A DNA stretch of 64,000 nt. Origin: Membranipora membranacea. Lineage: Eukaryota > Bryozoa > Gymnolaemata > Cheilostomatida > Membraniporidae. Under the pieces are notes generated by a model. The model ran no database searches and had not been told where the DNA came from. It saw only the letters and a program-made list of their open reading frames with translations. This document shows, piece after piece, positions 45,401 to 58,215 of the stretch (position 1 is its first letter; each line of letters opens with the position of its first letter). A program made the position numbers and the translations under genes. Where the stretch lies: assembly GCA_914767715.1 (NCBI GenBank), contig OU612067.1, forward strand, positions 24,590,162 to 24,654,161. Reading direction: 5' to 3'.

Positions 45401-48400
45401 ATTTGCTGTTCAAAATTTCGGCCTTTATATAGGTGCCGATTTTTGTGCTGACTCTGCTTGTTGTCATTTGATTAGCTGTCAGCGGATTAGTGCCTCTTGT
45501 GGCTTCGTTATATGAAACCGTTCTGTGGTCACGTCACGTGGTATATTGCTGCTGTTCCTCAGTCTGCCCTCTGGAAATTATTGTTCTATTTTTGGGCTGA
45601 CTTTGTTGTTGTTACTCCATGATTTATTGCTTCCGTATCACCCTGAAGTTTTCTTGGTACTTGGTACTATGACCTATTGGAAAACCAAATTACTGCTTCA
45701 GTGGAATTCCTATTTTATTGATCACCTCTGCGTCTCTCTGCTCGTTGTTTATGCTTGTGATTACTAAATACCATGGAGGTTACTTGGTGCATTTGTTTTC
45801 ATATCTATCTGTACCCTCTGACTTCTGCGGCTGGCTGAATATAACTACATATCTCAAGTGCCCATTTTTGGTACTGACAAAACTGAGCTATGGGAAAACT
45901 TACCTGTGGATAAACCAAACTGCTTCCAGTCAGCACCTTAGAGACATAACTATATACTGTATTATTATTGGAGCATTTTCGTGACCAATGATTTCCAGAA
46001 TTGGAAATGACTGTAACTGACAAAAATTACAGGCATGATCATTTTGACTGTACATCTATATCATCATAACAAACGCCAGTCTCAGTCTCGACAAGACAAA
46101 ACAGTGTCACGAGGCAAGTCTTCCGAGACCGGGAAATGTCTTGACCCATTGCCATCACTAACTAGGTTATATCTTTGATTGCAACGATGTAATTTTATTA
46201 GGAGCCAGCCAGTAGAGTGTTCTTAATGGACATGAATGGATTAATCGTCCTTGCCCGTCCAATCGAGACAGTTCATCTAATTTGTGGTTGCTTGTCTAGC
46301 AAAAACCGTCTGTCCAGGATTTTTCTGTCTGTCCATCAAAAGTGCTAGTCCGTCCGTCGAACACCTCAGGTAGCATATAGAACTGATAAAACAATGAAAC
46401 TGGCAAAAGCTCAGATCCTTTCATATTTTACTGATATGATATGATGGATGATGATTTAGGTGGTAAGTTGGCAGTTTGTTATAATTGGTTTTAGTTATCG
46501 GCATTTTGTCTGCAGAAACCATAATGGTTTGACATTCTGTTCTAAATGCTAGAAAACTGATAATGAGTTGCAAATTTAAGGCTTGTATTTTCTGTTGTCT
46601 GTATAACATTAAGATAATTACCTACCCTTAAAGTTGGGAGTGCTGCCATTAAATACCCGAGATGCGGCCAACAAAAGTTGCAATATTCCCTCAATTATCT
46701 GTATATAACCATCATTGAAACAAAAGCACATTTTCAATTTTGCTGGCACCTTGAAAACTGGCTTCAGATGTTCTTAGATATTCTGTTTTTATGTTGACCT
46801 TGCATTGAGCCTCCCGTTGCATAAAGCCTGTTTTCAATGTTCCGAGTGTGTCGATTTCAGAATGGTTAATAATTTAAGTTTCAATTATAGTTTTAAAAAA
46901 ACAGAACAGTTTTTCAACAAGGTTAATCTATGCCCTGAATCGCACAAAGAGTGAAATGCACCCCCTAATTCTAATTTACATTAAATTAATTAATTGCAAA
47001 TTGTATAATTTTGCTGTCAAGACAATAAATGGTTACGATATATACAAGAAACTACATGATGTGTAGCAGAGGCAGTTTAGATATCGTAACAATATCTACT
47101 GAAATGCACCATTCCAACATAGACTAGAGTGATGACAGACATTAGGCAGACACAGTTCAGTCTCTAAGGTAGCCACTTTTCCGACGTAGTTTAGATACAG
47201 TTGTGCCAGCTGGGTTTGAGCTGCTGAAATTCTGTAGTAGATATCAGTTAATAATTATTAGCTATGAATTCAACATTTCCTAAGACAACAACTGAAAAGA
47301 GGGTCACAATCACCTTGCAGCAATATCCAACAATGCATTTATTTTTATGATTTTTGAAGATCAGTAATGGATTTCTTTTTCTGTTCGACCAATGAAATAA
47401 AATGAATATATTGAGGTTTGATTCCTATCAGCATAATTAAAAAATTTAGGATTTTCTTTTGATCCCCTTCAAAGTTCCAATCTAATATTACGTTGTTGGA
47501 ATCCATCTCTCACCATACAGTGTTACAAGATTATCTTGTGTGTTGGAGTCAGTTTAATTTAGCAAAGTTGTTTTGAGTGACCCCCACTGTCTGGACAAGC
47601 TTGTTGAACCCCCCCCCCCCCAAAAAAAAGACAAAGCTTGTGATGATAGGCCAGACCACCGCATGCTTTCTAAGTGCAACTAGTGATCCCTCAGGATCGG
47701 ACAGCTCTCACTTACCCAGTTGTATAAAAATTTGTTCCATTCAACAGGAAGGGTTGTCCGATATACTTTTGATACTGTAGGGCTAACGGCAAAGTTAAAT
47801 AATATGGTTGTCACCCGTGCATTATCAGATGCATAAATGAACAACATTCATGGCAAATTTGAATGTGCATCCCACCCCCTGTATCTCACTCATCGGTGCT
47901 ATGCTCTGATTCGCAGCCAATTTTGAATTATGCCTTGAAGCATGACAATTCTGCACTCTTTGTTGAAACACAATTGACATCTTTTTTTCATACACACTAT
48001 CGGTGGTGCCTCCTTTTTAATACAGGACAGGTAAGCCGTCTCTGACTTCGAATTAGTAGAGAAGTGGAAAGGAAAGAATCATAAGTTTCGATGAATTCAG
48101 CAGGCCCACAACGCTAAATCATATGAATTTGCGATTGATCTACATGCATATGCTATGCATCATCGACTATTCTACCACAGTGAGATATCGTTGCCTCACA
48201 GTATTTAATGGTGGACACTTTTTGATGCCAAGTGTCCAGTCTAGTGTTGTGTGTTTTGTCTATGGCTGTAGCCTTGGAACCTTAGAACTCAGTGCTTATG
48301 ACAAACTGTGTTATTCTCTTGTCCACAGATTTTCATTTTGTATTTTGAGGCTTTTGATAATCCGGAAGACTTATGCTTAGGTTGGGAGCCTTGCATTTTA

Positions 48401-48640
48401 TGGGTGCTGCTAAGCTAGGTCTATCTGTCACAGGTCTGTAACAACAGAGAAACAATGTAAAGCTACTCTTTAAGACCAGATATTTATCAAAATAACTTCA
48501 ATTAAATGGCAATATTGGTCAATATTCAATATCTCAGAGTCGCAAAAACCTTGGTCGTAATGTGAGTTATACCCTCCTGGAAGTCACAATTCTTAAGTCT
48601 AACATCTGGCGTGTACTGATTTTGATAGTGTCTAACGCTG
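42477..48640. other. duplicated 6-kb non-coding segment, second copy
   Basis: Matches 35221-41140 with substitutions and indels, plus an insertion of about 330 bases at about 42640-42970. It holds the second 62-bp direct-repeat pair and a 13-nt C run at 47609-47621. I see no coding exon. Confidence 0.5.
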
Positions 48641-49429
48641 TAGTTATTTCAAAATCTGAGTTAGATATGACTACATATGCGACAACAATTAGATGTACCG
48701 GGAGAAGACAATTACCATTTTTAGAAACCTCTCCGTTATCATCAGTATGACCAGGCTAGCCTGTGTACCTTTGCGACGACATTTCGGTCGCTTAACAGTT
48801 TATTCGATTCCACCGTCCCTCTTATCTGGTGCTAATAAATTATTGAGCGATAGCAAGTTTTCAATAATGCGCAGTTTGAGAATTGTTAGGAATTTTACAA
48901 TGAGTCACAAACTGATAAACTAGTATACATAGCATCTAAGATTAGATTAAACTGTCAAATTACAAGTGGAGAAATAACCATTATCAATATAGTATGTTTA
49001 AAACAAAACTGATATCAGTTCATTTGTTATCTAAACCAGCACATGAGCCCTATAAAACTCACAGCTACTTGGTGATCATAGACTCCTTGATTACCACTGG
49101 AATTAATTGCAGACGTCTCAGTACTGTAAGTATTGACATCATACAATAATGAAGATCTTACATAAAACCCTGGAATAATCATTTGAGAGAATAACTAACA
49201 ATCCAGTCCCAAGCTCTACTGTGAAATTCAGACTCTTGGATTTACACTAAATAATATCAGGATCGAAGACAGCATTAATTTCACTGATTACTACATTAAA
49301 ATAAGAGGCTTCATCAGGATAATCGCTGTGTGTGATCAATATTCAGGATATGTAATGTGAGGTAATATCAAATTTACAAGATACCCTGCATAATAAGAAT
49401 AAAATTTATAATATATACTATTTTGACAG
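48641..49429 (+). repeat. type A 5' flank of ankyrin-caspase copy 4
   Basis: Homologous to 8200-8990 and 60000-60746, ending in TATACTATTTTGACAG, the splice acceptor 20 bases before the copy 4 ATG. Its first part belongs to the end of tandem unit 2. Confidence 0.7.
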
Positions 49430-49449
49430 GATTAACTGCTGTCATAACT

Positions 49450-52265
49450 ATGTCTTCAGTGTCGGCAAGGCAGCGTCTGGTGGAAATGATGCGAGAGTTT
49501 TGTGTGTCTATGGGTAACAGGCTACCAGAGATAGAAGAGCTCAGAGATGTGCTGTCTCAGCTGTCCAATCAGCAGAGGATGGATATACTACAGAAGAAGT
49601 ACCCACTTTGGTACACACCACTGAATTGTGCATCTTACAGATCTGGCGCAGAGATACTGAGTACACTCCTCTGTAGAGTCAGCGGATCGAATGAAGCTAC
49701 TGCTGATTCCATACTCACCTCTACATACTGCAGCAGGGTATGGTCAAACAGAGTCAGTAAAGGTGATACTGGACAGTCTGACATCTAATCAGCAGCTACA
49801 GATCCTGTCTTTACAGTGGCGTGATAAGACACCTATTCAGTGGGCTGAGAAGTGGGGCGCTACTGACAGAATATCAGTATAAGGCAGAGTGTGTACAGAG
49901 AGAACAGTATGGTTAGTTATCATGTATAATATTCAGTAATAAAAATGTACGAAAGTTGGGTGCTGCTATGTGATAAACAAAACCGGTCAAAATTCGATTT
50001 TCTTGATAATGATGTGGCTGGCTACAAAAGATTTATATTTTAAAATAATGACTGATGACTTCTTCGACTGCAGTAGGTTCATTACCCACCACCAGCTGTA
50101 AATCTAGTAATTTGGTTCTGGGGAACGATTTATTAAAGTCTTGTCATTTAGGACACTCAACACACAGTGAATGCATATCCCTCTTCCTCCTTAATATTAA
50201 GACAAGACAGAATGGTGGTGGACAGTGGGGTATGGCCTAGGTGTCGTGACGGGGATGCTATGAGAATGTGTATGTAATAATTCATCTTTGTTTTATTTGG
50301 CAATGGTTTTAAAGTGAGAAAATTAAATTGTTAATTCTTAACTGTAAACTAAATGTATACTTAATTAGCCCTGACTGAATCGAAGAGTAAAGAAAAAATC
50401 ATGTCTTTCCTTGATCCTAGATTGTACAACCGGTCCAGGTACATAAATTTTGGGAATCATTAGTTTTATAATTGAAACCACTATAGTGTAGACAGACAGA
50501 TAAATGATTTTAGTGATATTGGGCAGATCTTCCAACTGGAATCTTTTGTTAGCTTTAGGTAGCAAATTAGACAATCTGACGCTGAAATTTGAGCATGATG
50601 TAAACGCAAATCCCGCAATGCAACCCAAAATCCTAGCAAGGACAGGGTAATTTTATAGCTAGAATATTTCATTCATTTACACATCCTACTTGCGCCGCTA
50701 GCTGACAAATAAAAAATTGTTAATCATATCCCACAATCAATCTCAAATAATGTATGTCATCATTGGTCCGACCTCCGTTGAAATCCAAATAAATATTTCG
50801 GCATAAGTCGACTACTATCTATAAATTATCTGGGCAAGTGGACATGTAATAATATACTGTTGGGATATTTGACACGCTTTTGAGGAGTTATCATTATCAT
50901 TTACACAGATTGAGTTGGAATTATGTTGAGATAGTGCTGGTTTAGCTTATTTGAGAGAAATCTTAATTTTTTCTAGAAATCCTTTATGTTTTATCTCAAA
51001 TCTCAATCTCAAAAAGAAGTATAAGAAAATCACACCGTGGTACCCTCGGATCATGCAGGCCCATGAAAAATGAGAATAGTTGAGATTTTTACAACAGCTG
51101 TATGGGTGCTTGAATTTATTGTCTTTTACGCTGATCAGACCGAACTTGAAATCTATGATATACTGGTGAATAATTATTCATTGATACATTCTGTGAATAG
51201 TCACAGAGACATGGAATGGAGTTGTGTAGAGTGACTGGTTCAATTTTTTCTCCTCCCTACTAAAATTAAAATTTAAAATCATCCTATATTTCAGCAACTA
51301 ATAAACCGATAGCATTGATCATGTACAATCCGGTATCCCGTGATGGTGCTGTAGAAGAAGCAGATAATCTACAGTCAGGACTAGAAGCTGTAGGCTCTCA
51401 GGTCATCAGAGAAGAATGGACAACTAAAGCACAGCTCAGTAGGCTGATGGATGAGGGATTACAGTCAGCTGCTGGCTGCTCGATGCTGATGGTGTGTGTC
51501 ATGTCTCAGGGAAGTGCAGGAAAACTTCATTGTGATGATGATGACGGCTTTATTGTTATCAATGATATCATATTCCAGTTCTCAAGAAAGATACCTGCTC
51601 TCCTGCCACTAGTATGTACATTGTTCCATTTCAGTGCAAGTGTAGAAACCTGTCAAACATTGGGACAATGGTTTCCTTTCTTCAGCTTTGATGCAGGTTA
51701 AAGTTCTCTCACATTAAGTTATGCATTCTGTGAGAGAGAATGTTATCCCACAAAATAATATTATTGTTCAACTCGTCATACTGAATAATCTCATGTACCT
51801 ACCGTATCATCAGAGACAATAATCCTACTCTTGATTTTAGTTAATACTGGTGCAAGCCTGTCAGCAGTCTGGAGAAGTACAAGGTAGCTCCTTCGATGAC
51901 ATGGCTATGAGAAGCTCTCCTGCAGAGAACACATTGTCCTGGAGAGACCACACACACTGCTGCTGTTTTCCTCATTAAGAGGTGGATTTGCTAAGCGAGG
52001 TGCTTACACTGATGCAATGGCTCCACAGTTTAAACATGCCAATGGGAAATCAGACATACATGACATGCATGCTAAAGCTGTCCTGAAAATGAGAGAGCAA
52101 TATGGGGACGAACAATCCCCGGAGTTTAAATCAACCTTAAAGTTCAGACTCATCCTCACGAGGCCCATATACTCTCTCTGTAACATGTTAAACCTCAGAA
52201 GGTCAACACACTTATCTGTCGAACATATCAACCTGTCCATCATGCTGAGACTAGATATGTTTTAA
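49450..52265 (+). pseudogene. ankyrin-caspase copy 4, degenerate and without catalytic His
   Basis: Exon equivalents are 49450-49911, 51295-51611 and 51841-52265. In the ankyrin exon five bases are missing near 49673 relative to the intact copies (CTCCTC[ACATC]TGTAGAG), shifting the frame, and a second deletion near 49857 removes part of the last repeat; the donor has become GGTTAGT. The large-subunit exon is open and keeps SRDG, but the catalytic motif reads MSQG instead of MSHG. The small-subunit exon keeps QACQQSG, then shifts frame near 51930, reads open again to YGDEQSPEFKSTLKF and has a longer tail ending at 52265. Its introns (1,383 and 229 bp) differ from those of copies 1, 2 and 6. 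Most likely a dead paralogue of an older lineage, related to copy 3. Confidence 0.85.
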
Positions 52266-53595
52266 TTTGTTACTGAAGTAACAAGTCATACAATGTGATA
52301 TAATTTTATCACTCTGTAAAGTTTATCATCAAATTAGGGCCCGCTATCAAATCTACCGTAAAAAACAACTGTTCTTAGCAAAAGGCAGGGGGGGAGGGGG
52401 ACAAACTGCCACCCAGTATATGTGCTCTACCTTACTTCATATGAAATCAGTCAATGGTTCAATGCGTGATTGAATAACCCACTGCAGATTATGTTGAAGA
52501 GTTCCGCAGCAATGTGGTTTTCAGATTCGATTCCTAAAATATTTCTAGAAATTTTATTCCCCAATATATATATTTTCACAATTCAGATAAGTGTTAGCAG
52601 GATTGCCTGTTTTTCGTCGGGCAATATTTGGTTACCAAGTTGACAAGCAATTATCCTTGGTTGTAAATGGCTCAAGTATGTCTTCTTGGTTCTGATCAAT
52701 CCAAACAAGCAAATGTTTTTTTAGTCTTATAGACAGACTATTGTAAAATTTCGGTGATGTTCTATAATTATGATGAAAAATAAAATTTTACTTATTTGTG
52801 AGTTAGCATATTTTATCTGTCCCATATCTGTTACAAAGTTATTTTATGCTAAATACTAGGCCTTATTTTTATATAGTGGCTCAATATTAATTGAACTTAG
52901 TTCTTTAGCCATTATCCATCATTTGAGTTTCAATCGAATTCGAATGTTAAATACGTTTTGCGGTAAACTTATTCACACTCCCCTTATTATTCGGGAGAAT
53001 CGCTATGACATCCTCAGTTTATCTGCTCTGTTGATTCAAGCTCTTCACCTGATGGAGCTAGCTATATTTGATTGAAACAGGAATCATGTACGGGATGTGT
53101 GAGGAATAAATAAAATCATATAATTTGAGTCAAAATTGGGGAGTGCACACATTTGGGTGTATCTATCTCCTGAATATTGATATTTATAAGTGTATCTTGT
53201 GGCCAGTATTTTGTTTTAACTTGGAGGCAATAATAATCAAAACTAGGATTTGCTGTTCAATAGCTTGTGATTTTATTTTAGCAAATTTAGCAATGAGAGA
53301 TTGTTCTTGGCCATGAAGTATGCAAAGTACCTTGAAAGATCCCATTTGGAGAGCTTTCAAGGTTGATTGTTCGAGCCCCCAGCACCCTCTGGTGTATACC
53401 TCTTCTGGTCCAGATGTAGAACATCAATTGTATACAATGAAGAAGATTTGCAAAAAAAACTAAGACTCTCTGAATACAGTCAGTGATTAATTGGAATAGC
53501 TTATTTAGATAGTGTATGTAGTTGCTTACAGTTACTTCATTTACTATTTTGTGGTGATCAGGGGAGCATTGTATAAATATCTCCTGCTACTCTCT
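52266..53595. other. gene-free stretch
   Basis: No supported feature except an 18-base G-rich stretch near 52387. The sequence is AT-rich throughout. Confidence 0.5.
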
Positions 53596-55188
53596 TGAAA
53601 TTTTGCACTCCCTCATCATCATTGAACAACAGCTTAAAACCTGAACATAGTTTTCTTTATAATTTGTTTTCATGATGTAACACCTTATGCATAGTATGCA
53701 TCTTTGACAAAAATGTCCATCGGTTCTGGATCAGATACACAAATCTGTGTATTCCTCTAAATTATTCGCTGATTGACAATGCTGTCCGACACTTCTGTGC
53801 CTTACCTTTATCCGGAGATTAGGCTTCTGGACTCAAAAGTCTGTTTATCAAGCTGGCAGTCTCAGTCTGTTAAGTAAAGAAACCGGGCAAGTTAATACTC
53901 AATCATGAATCTTACGATAGTTGTCTCCCGCTGATAAAAGGACAGACAACCTCCTTACTATTAATAGTGGATCATTGTTAGGCTTAACCATGGAAGTTTC
54001 AGAGAAACTGCCTGGCTTACCCTCACCACTCCTGATTTTTTCTATTGATTGACCTCAAAATATCTTCCGTCGGATATTTCGTTTTGACTTGCAAGTACTA
54101 CATGCGAAAAGTGCGAAGACACTGTAGGTCAAAGGCTACCTGCTCAATGTCCGGAGATTTATTGTAGAAATGTAGGTGTGAGAGATTGTCATCAGCTATA
54201 AAGTATGCAAAAAAATAGCTTAGATCCTTGACTAACTAATGATCGCTCTTAACTGGTGATTTTATTAATGTGTTAGCCTCCTTTCTTCTCCTGACTTTTC
54301 ATCAAATTGGAGTCACAGTTTCTTGCTATCAAATTTTACTTTATGATTTTCTATTTTCATCATCAATGAGTGACCTTCATATAGGACTCCTAAAACACAT
54401 AAAATGAAGAGCGCTCCACATAATTTCCCACCAAGTCCACCAGCTCAGTAGAGGATAGAAAAGGATACCATGATAATTTTAAAATTTTAACAAGCTCTGA
54501 TTTTGTTTGTCGACTTTTCAGTTATATATTCACTTATTGCATACAATAGCGATAGCTAAACTACTCAGAAAATAAGAATTAATGTAGAACTGTAGTTATG
54601 TAGATATATGACAAGCAGAAATAAGCTCTAGAATTCGGTATATAAACCAGAAAAATTAAAGAGTAGTTACGTTGGTCAAACACAAAATAGGAAAAAAAAG
54701 TAGTGGTACAAACTCTGGTATGTATGAGACATGACCAGCCATGCGGAGCAATATATTACCACCAGATGATCACTACAAACAACTGTAATCGTTTAACCGA
54801 AAATACAACAATTATTGTCATACATTTAAATGTGAGTGTGTGGATCCCTTACAACATACTGAAAATAATAATAAGTAAGCCACTCAACCAAATCTAACAC
54901 ACGTGGCATCAGAGATTCTAAAATTAGTGATTGATTGAAACAATAAGCCTGTATTGATTACTCACAGAACAGTAATATATATAAATGAAGGTAAAATAGT
55001 CCCCCCATTACTCTCATTTCAGGGAGAGAATAATTTTTTCAAACAGATGATCTGCAAAGAGAACGAACAGCTTCTCTTAAGGTGGAAATAACTTCACCTC
55101 TTCATAACGACCTTTCGGCTAATCTAAACTTTGAAAAACCCTCTTAGCAAAACAACTTCAAAGAGTACATGTCACAAAGCAGAAAATA
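53596..55188. repeat. copy of the caspase 3' flank (matches 11.6-13.2 kb)
   Basis: It starts at CTTGAAATTTTGCACTCCCT and follows 11599-13245 with more divergence than the copy after the sixth caspase locus. The frame that is open at 11.5 and 63.7 kb has a TGA here, which argues that the frame is not a gene. Confidence 0.7.
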
Positions 55189-55291
55189 AATAAGATGGTG
55201 ATATAAGGGGTATAAATAAGATGGTGATATAAGGGGTATCAATAAGATGGTGATATAAGGGGTATAAATAAGATTGTGATATAAGGGGTAT
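55189..55291 (+). repeat. 26-bp minisatellite, four units
   Basis: Unit AATAAGATGGTGATATAAGG plus GGTATA, starting at 55189, 55215, 55241 and 55267. It sits where similarity to the 13.2-kb flank ends. Confidence 0.9.
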
Positions 55292-56346
55292 TGCAACCGT
55301 TGTTGGCCATAGCTCTACTGGTTAAGATAGCAGACCCATGTAAAGTTGTAGATCCACTAATTGTGACATGCTCTTTCAGATTTTGGATAGTTTGAAACCG
55401 TATCATCATTTTTTGATCACCTTCCCTTTTACCGGCAGTGTTTTTGGCAATTAGCGGCTTATTGTGCAACTTATCCATCCAAAATCGCAAATAGAAGTGA
55501 TAAGTTGGGAGGAGGCTTGCCACCAAACTAATTAAAAAGAGGGTGTGTTTGATCAGCAGCTATTTTTACAAAATGCCTCTTGCTCTGTTAAAAATAATCT
55601 GGATGAGGATAAATTCATAAACTCCACCCTTTCTTCGTAACATAGGTTTGGTAAAATGGTGATGTGCTTCCGCTGATGTGCTGTCAATTGTGAGTTAAGC
55701 ATATATCTTCTGTTGGGTGTGCTGCCGCTCATTGGTATGCGGCAGCACACTGAGCATATCATCTGTAACACATCAGTGGCAGCACACCCACCAGAGGTAG
55801 CAAGCTTAACGTACAATTGACATCAAACAAGCGGCAGCCACCAGGAGGCAGCCAACAGCATCAGCAAAATTCACTACAAAGCACCTACACCGAATACCTT
55901 TGATCCCAAGCACTGTAACATACATTGTGTGGCCCTCAACGCAGACAAGCCACACAGTAGCCCCTCATAGCAGCAGACTTGACTTGACAAATTATCTCAG
56001 CGTGCCAGCCTCAGGCAGACATCCCGTTTTTGGCGGCAGCATCCGGTAGCGGCAAGAAATGCAAACCCCAGTAAATCCCCATCAGAAAGATAACAACTAA
56101 GGCTATTTTTTCAATGTTTGATTTTTGTTTCTACTGTAAGTCAAAGTTGAAATATGAAATTAAGATTCATATCAATGTTATGGTTTTCATCAATAAGAAA
56201 ATAAAAAAAAACCAAAATTGTCTTGATTTTCATATTTTGATTTGCTGTTTTGGAACAGAAAACAAAAAACAAGATGTATTTTGTTTTTTTAGCATCAGTG
56301 CGCAAAATTGGAAATCAAACGATACTAAGTCCCATTATAAAGGTTT
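55292..56346. other. gene-free stretch with a foldback element
   Basis: Apart from the inverted repeat at 55682-55822 and a few further GCGGCAGC-type motifs around 55830-56050, I see nothing. The frame at 56114-56482 is a chance frame running into the type B flank. Confidence 0.45.
55682..55822. repeat. 141-bp imperfect inverted repeat (foldback)
   Basis: TGTCAATTGTGAGTTAAGC at 55682 pairs with GCTTAACGTACAATTGACA ending at 55822, and the arms continue inward through GGGTGTGCTGCC / GGCAGCACACCC. Several GCAGCAC copies lie inside. It could be a MITE or a long RNA hairpin. No target duplication was seen. Confidence 0.65.
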
Positions 56347-56559
56347 CATACCACAAAATTGGCTCACTGCAGCAGGGATACTAATCACTAAATCAGACTG
56401 TATTCCAGTACTTTACCAAGTCTGGTCAGTGAGGCAATTCAGACACAGATTATCTATCAGACATCACAGTTTAGAGTTATAGTTTCAATAGATTGATTAG
56501 GGAATACATTGGGACTATCATAATCTACAGGCAATTGTAAAAGTGTATTATTTTTGTAG
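56347..56559 (+). promoter_or_regulatory. type B 5' flank of ankyrin-caspase copy 5
   Basis: Matches 15469-15662 before copy 2, starting at CATACCACA and ending in TTTTTGTAG, a splice acceptor 22 bases before the ATG. About 30 bases are inserted before the acceptor compared with copy 2. Confidence 0.5.
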
Positions 56560-57403
56560 AGTAAAACTGATAGATTTAGAAATGGCATCATTAACAGAGC
56601 GGAGTCTTGAAGATATGATGAGGAAGTATTGTGAGTCTATGGGTAACAAGTTACCAGAGATAGAAGAGCTCAGAGATTTCCTGTCTCAGCTGCGTAATCA
56701 GCAGAGGATAGATATACTACAGAAGAAGTACCCACCTTGGTACACACCACTGTACTGGGCAGCACTCAGAGATCACACAGAGATACTGAGTACACTCCTC
56801 ACATCTGTAGAGTCAGAGGATAGAATGAAGGTGCTGCTGCCTACATACCCACTTCTACATGCTGCAGCATGGTGTGGTCACACAGAGTCAGTAAAGGTGA
56901 TACTGGACAGTCTGACAGCTGATCAGCAGCTAAAGATCATGTCTGTACAGGATTTGGAATTGACACCTAGTTAGGTGGCTGAGATCCGGGACAGGAAAGA
57001 CATAGCAGCACTACTGAGAGACTATCAGTATCAGGCAGAGTGTGTACAGAGAGGAGAGTATAATGGTGAGTGAATATGTTTTAGATTCAATACCAGCCAC
57101 CAGCAGTAATACTAGTAGCTTTGTTTAGGACATAGTTTATTATAAACCTATCCTTTTGGACAGGAGAATAATAATAATGCTTTGTGTTTGCTCACTTAAC
57201 AAACAATGAGTGGAACCCTCTTCCTTCTCAATATTAGGTGAAGCCAGATTTGAGGATGGCATGGGTTTTTAGATCTAGGTTGAGTTATCCCACAGAAAGT
57301 TAGGCATGATGTTAGCACAAATCCCACAATGCACCTAACCTGGAGTTCCAAAGAAGAACAGCTTAAAGCGTAAAGCACCATACTAGTACATGCAAGTTAA
57401 CCT

Positions 57404-57426
57404 TGTCACATACACTGTATGTGACA
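57404..57426. repeat. perfect 11-bp hairpin
   Basis: TGTCACATACA, one base, then TGTATGTGACA: an almost perfect 23-bp palindrome in the remnant intron 1 of copy 5. Confidence 0.75.
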
Positions 57427-57702
57427 CGCCTAGGTGCATGACTCTACATGAAGTTAGGCATTGTATATTGCACTGTCATGGTTGCCATGGTCCTAATCTG
57501 ATTAATTGTTATACTCTTCCGCATTTACTTCCATTTTTTGCACATTTAATTACCATCTAAATGCGGAGGTTGGCCATCAAAATAATGACGTATCATCCCA
57601 CCTGTTTCTATTTTTACGACCTATTTATACAGGTCAGTATAAAGAACAGTGGTTTTTGCTCTGAAGATTCAGTTACAACTTGGCGTTGCAATTTATCAGT
57701 TG

Positions 57703-57722
57703 CCTGGGGCATTTGCCCCAGG
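57703..57722. repeat. perfect 9-bp GC-rich hairpin
   Basis: CCTGGGGCA, TT, TGCCCCAGG in AT-rich intron sequence of copy 5. Short but stable if transcribed. Confidence 0.7.
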
Positions 57723-58215
57723 GTGTAGTTCAGTAATAAAATCATCAAACTGCCGAAAAACTGCATAAAGTATTATAAAGTAATTTCATATGAACTCTGC
57801 CAGCAGTGAACTGTCGTGATCTTTCTCGATCCGACAACCTGACTCACAATTAATTGTTCATTATCTCCCACAATGCAATGACAGATCATTTAATAGTTCT
57901 CATAAGTCTGATCTCTGCAAAAATCTGCATAAATTTTTCGGATATTTGATGCCATATCTGGGCAAGTGGTCATATAACACGCCTGTTGGGGGAATAATCT
58001 TATCACTATATACAGATGGATAAAGTTGAGATTGTGTTGGTTTAGTTGCATTGTGAGATAACTTAATTTTCTCTCTTAATCATTGTTGTTTTACAAACCT
58101 GAGCATCTCAAATAAAGAGTAAAAGAAATCCACACCATGATACAAAAAGATGATATTATATTACAGCAACCGATAAGCCGATAGCCCTGATCCTGTTCAA
58201 TCCAGTATCCCAGTG

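Larger units (their letters stand above)
41532..49032 (+). repeat. unit 2 of the tandem duplication
   Basis: About 7,501 bases matching 33946-41531. It differs by the minisatellite contraction (30 fewer 11-bp units), an extra stretch of about 330 bases at about 42640-42970 that is absent from unit 1, and many point changes. Beyond 49032 the type A flank continues uninterrupted into caspase copy 4, which indicates that the ancestral order was PhyH, non-coding segment, flank A, caspase. Confidence 0.9.
56582..58215 (+). pseudogene. ankyrin-caspase copy 5, ankyrin exon with truncated caspase
   Basis: The ankyrin exon is 56582-57065 with a phase-1 donor like the intact copies, beginning MASLTERSLEDMM. 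A TAG at about 56972 closes the frame after 130 codons (TPS-stop), where intact copies have a Gln codon two positions later; the frame is open again to the donor. The large-subunit exon begins correctly at 58167 (acceptor TATTACAG, then KPIALILFNPVS) but after about 15 codons changes to unrelated sequence with a TGA. No histidine, cysteine or third exon remains. As it stands it could make only an ankyrin-only protein. Confidence 0.82.

Noticed and set aside
35785-46023. Hydrophobic short frames recurring in both tandem units (for example 35785-35979 and 45525-45767)
   Set aside because: Indels between the two copies change or close the frames, so there is no sign of coding constraint; the resemblance comes from the 7.5-kb duplication.
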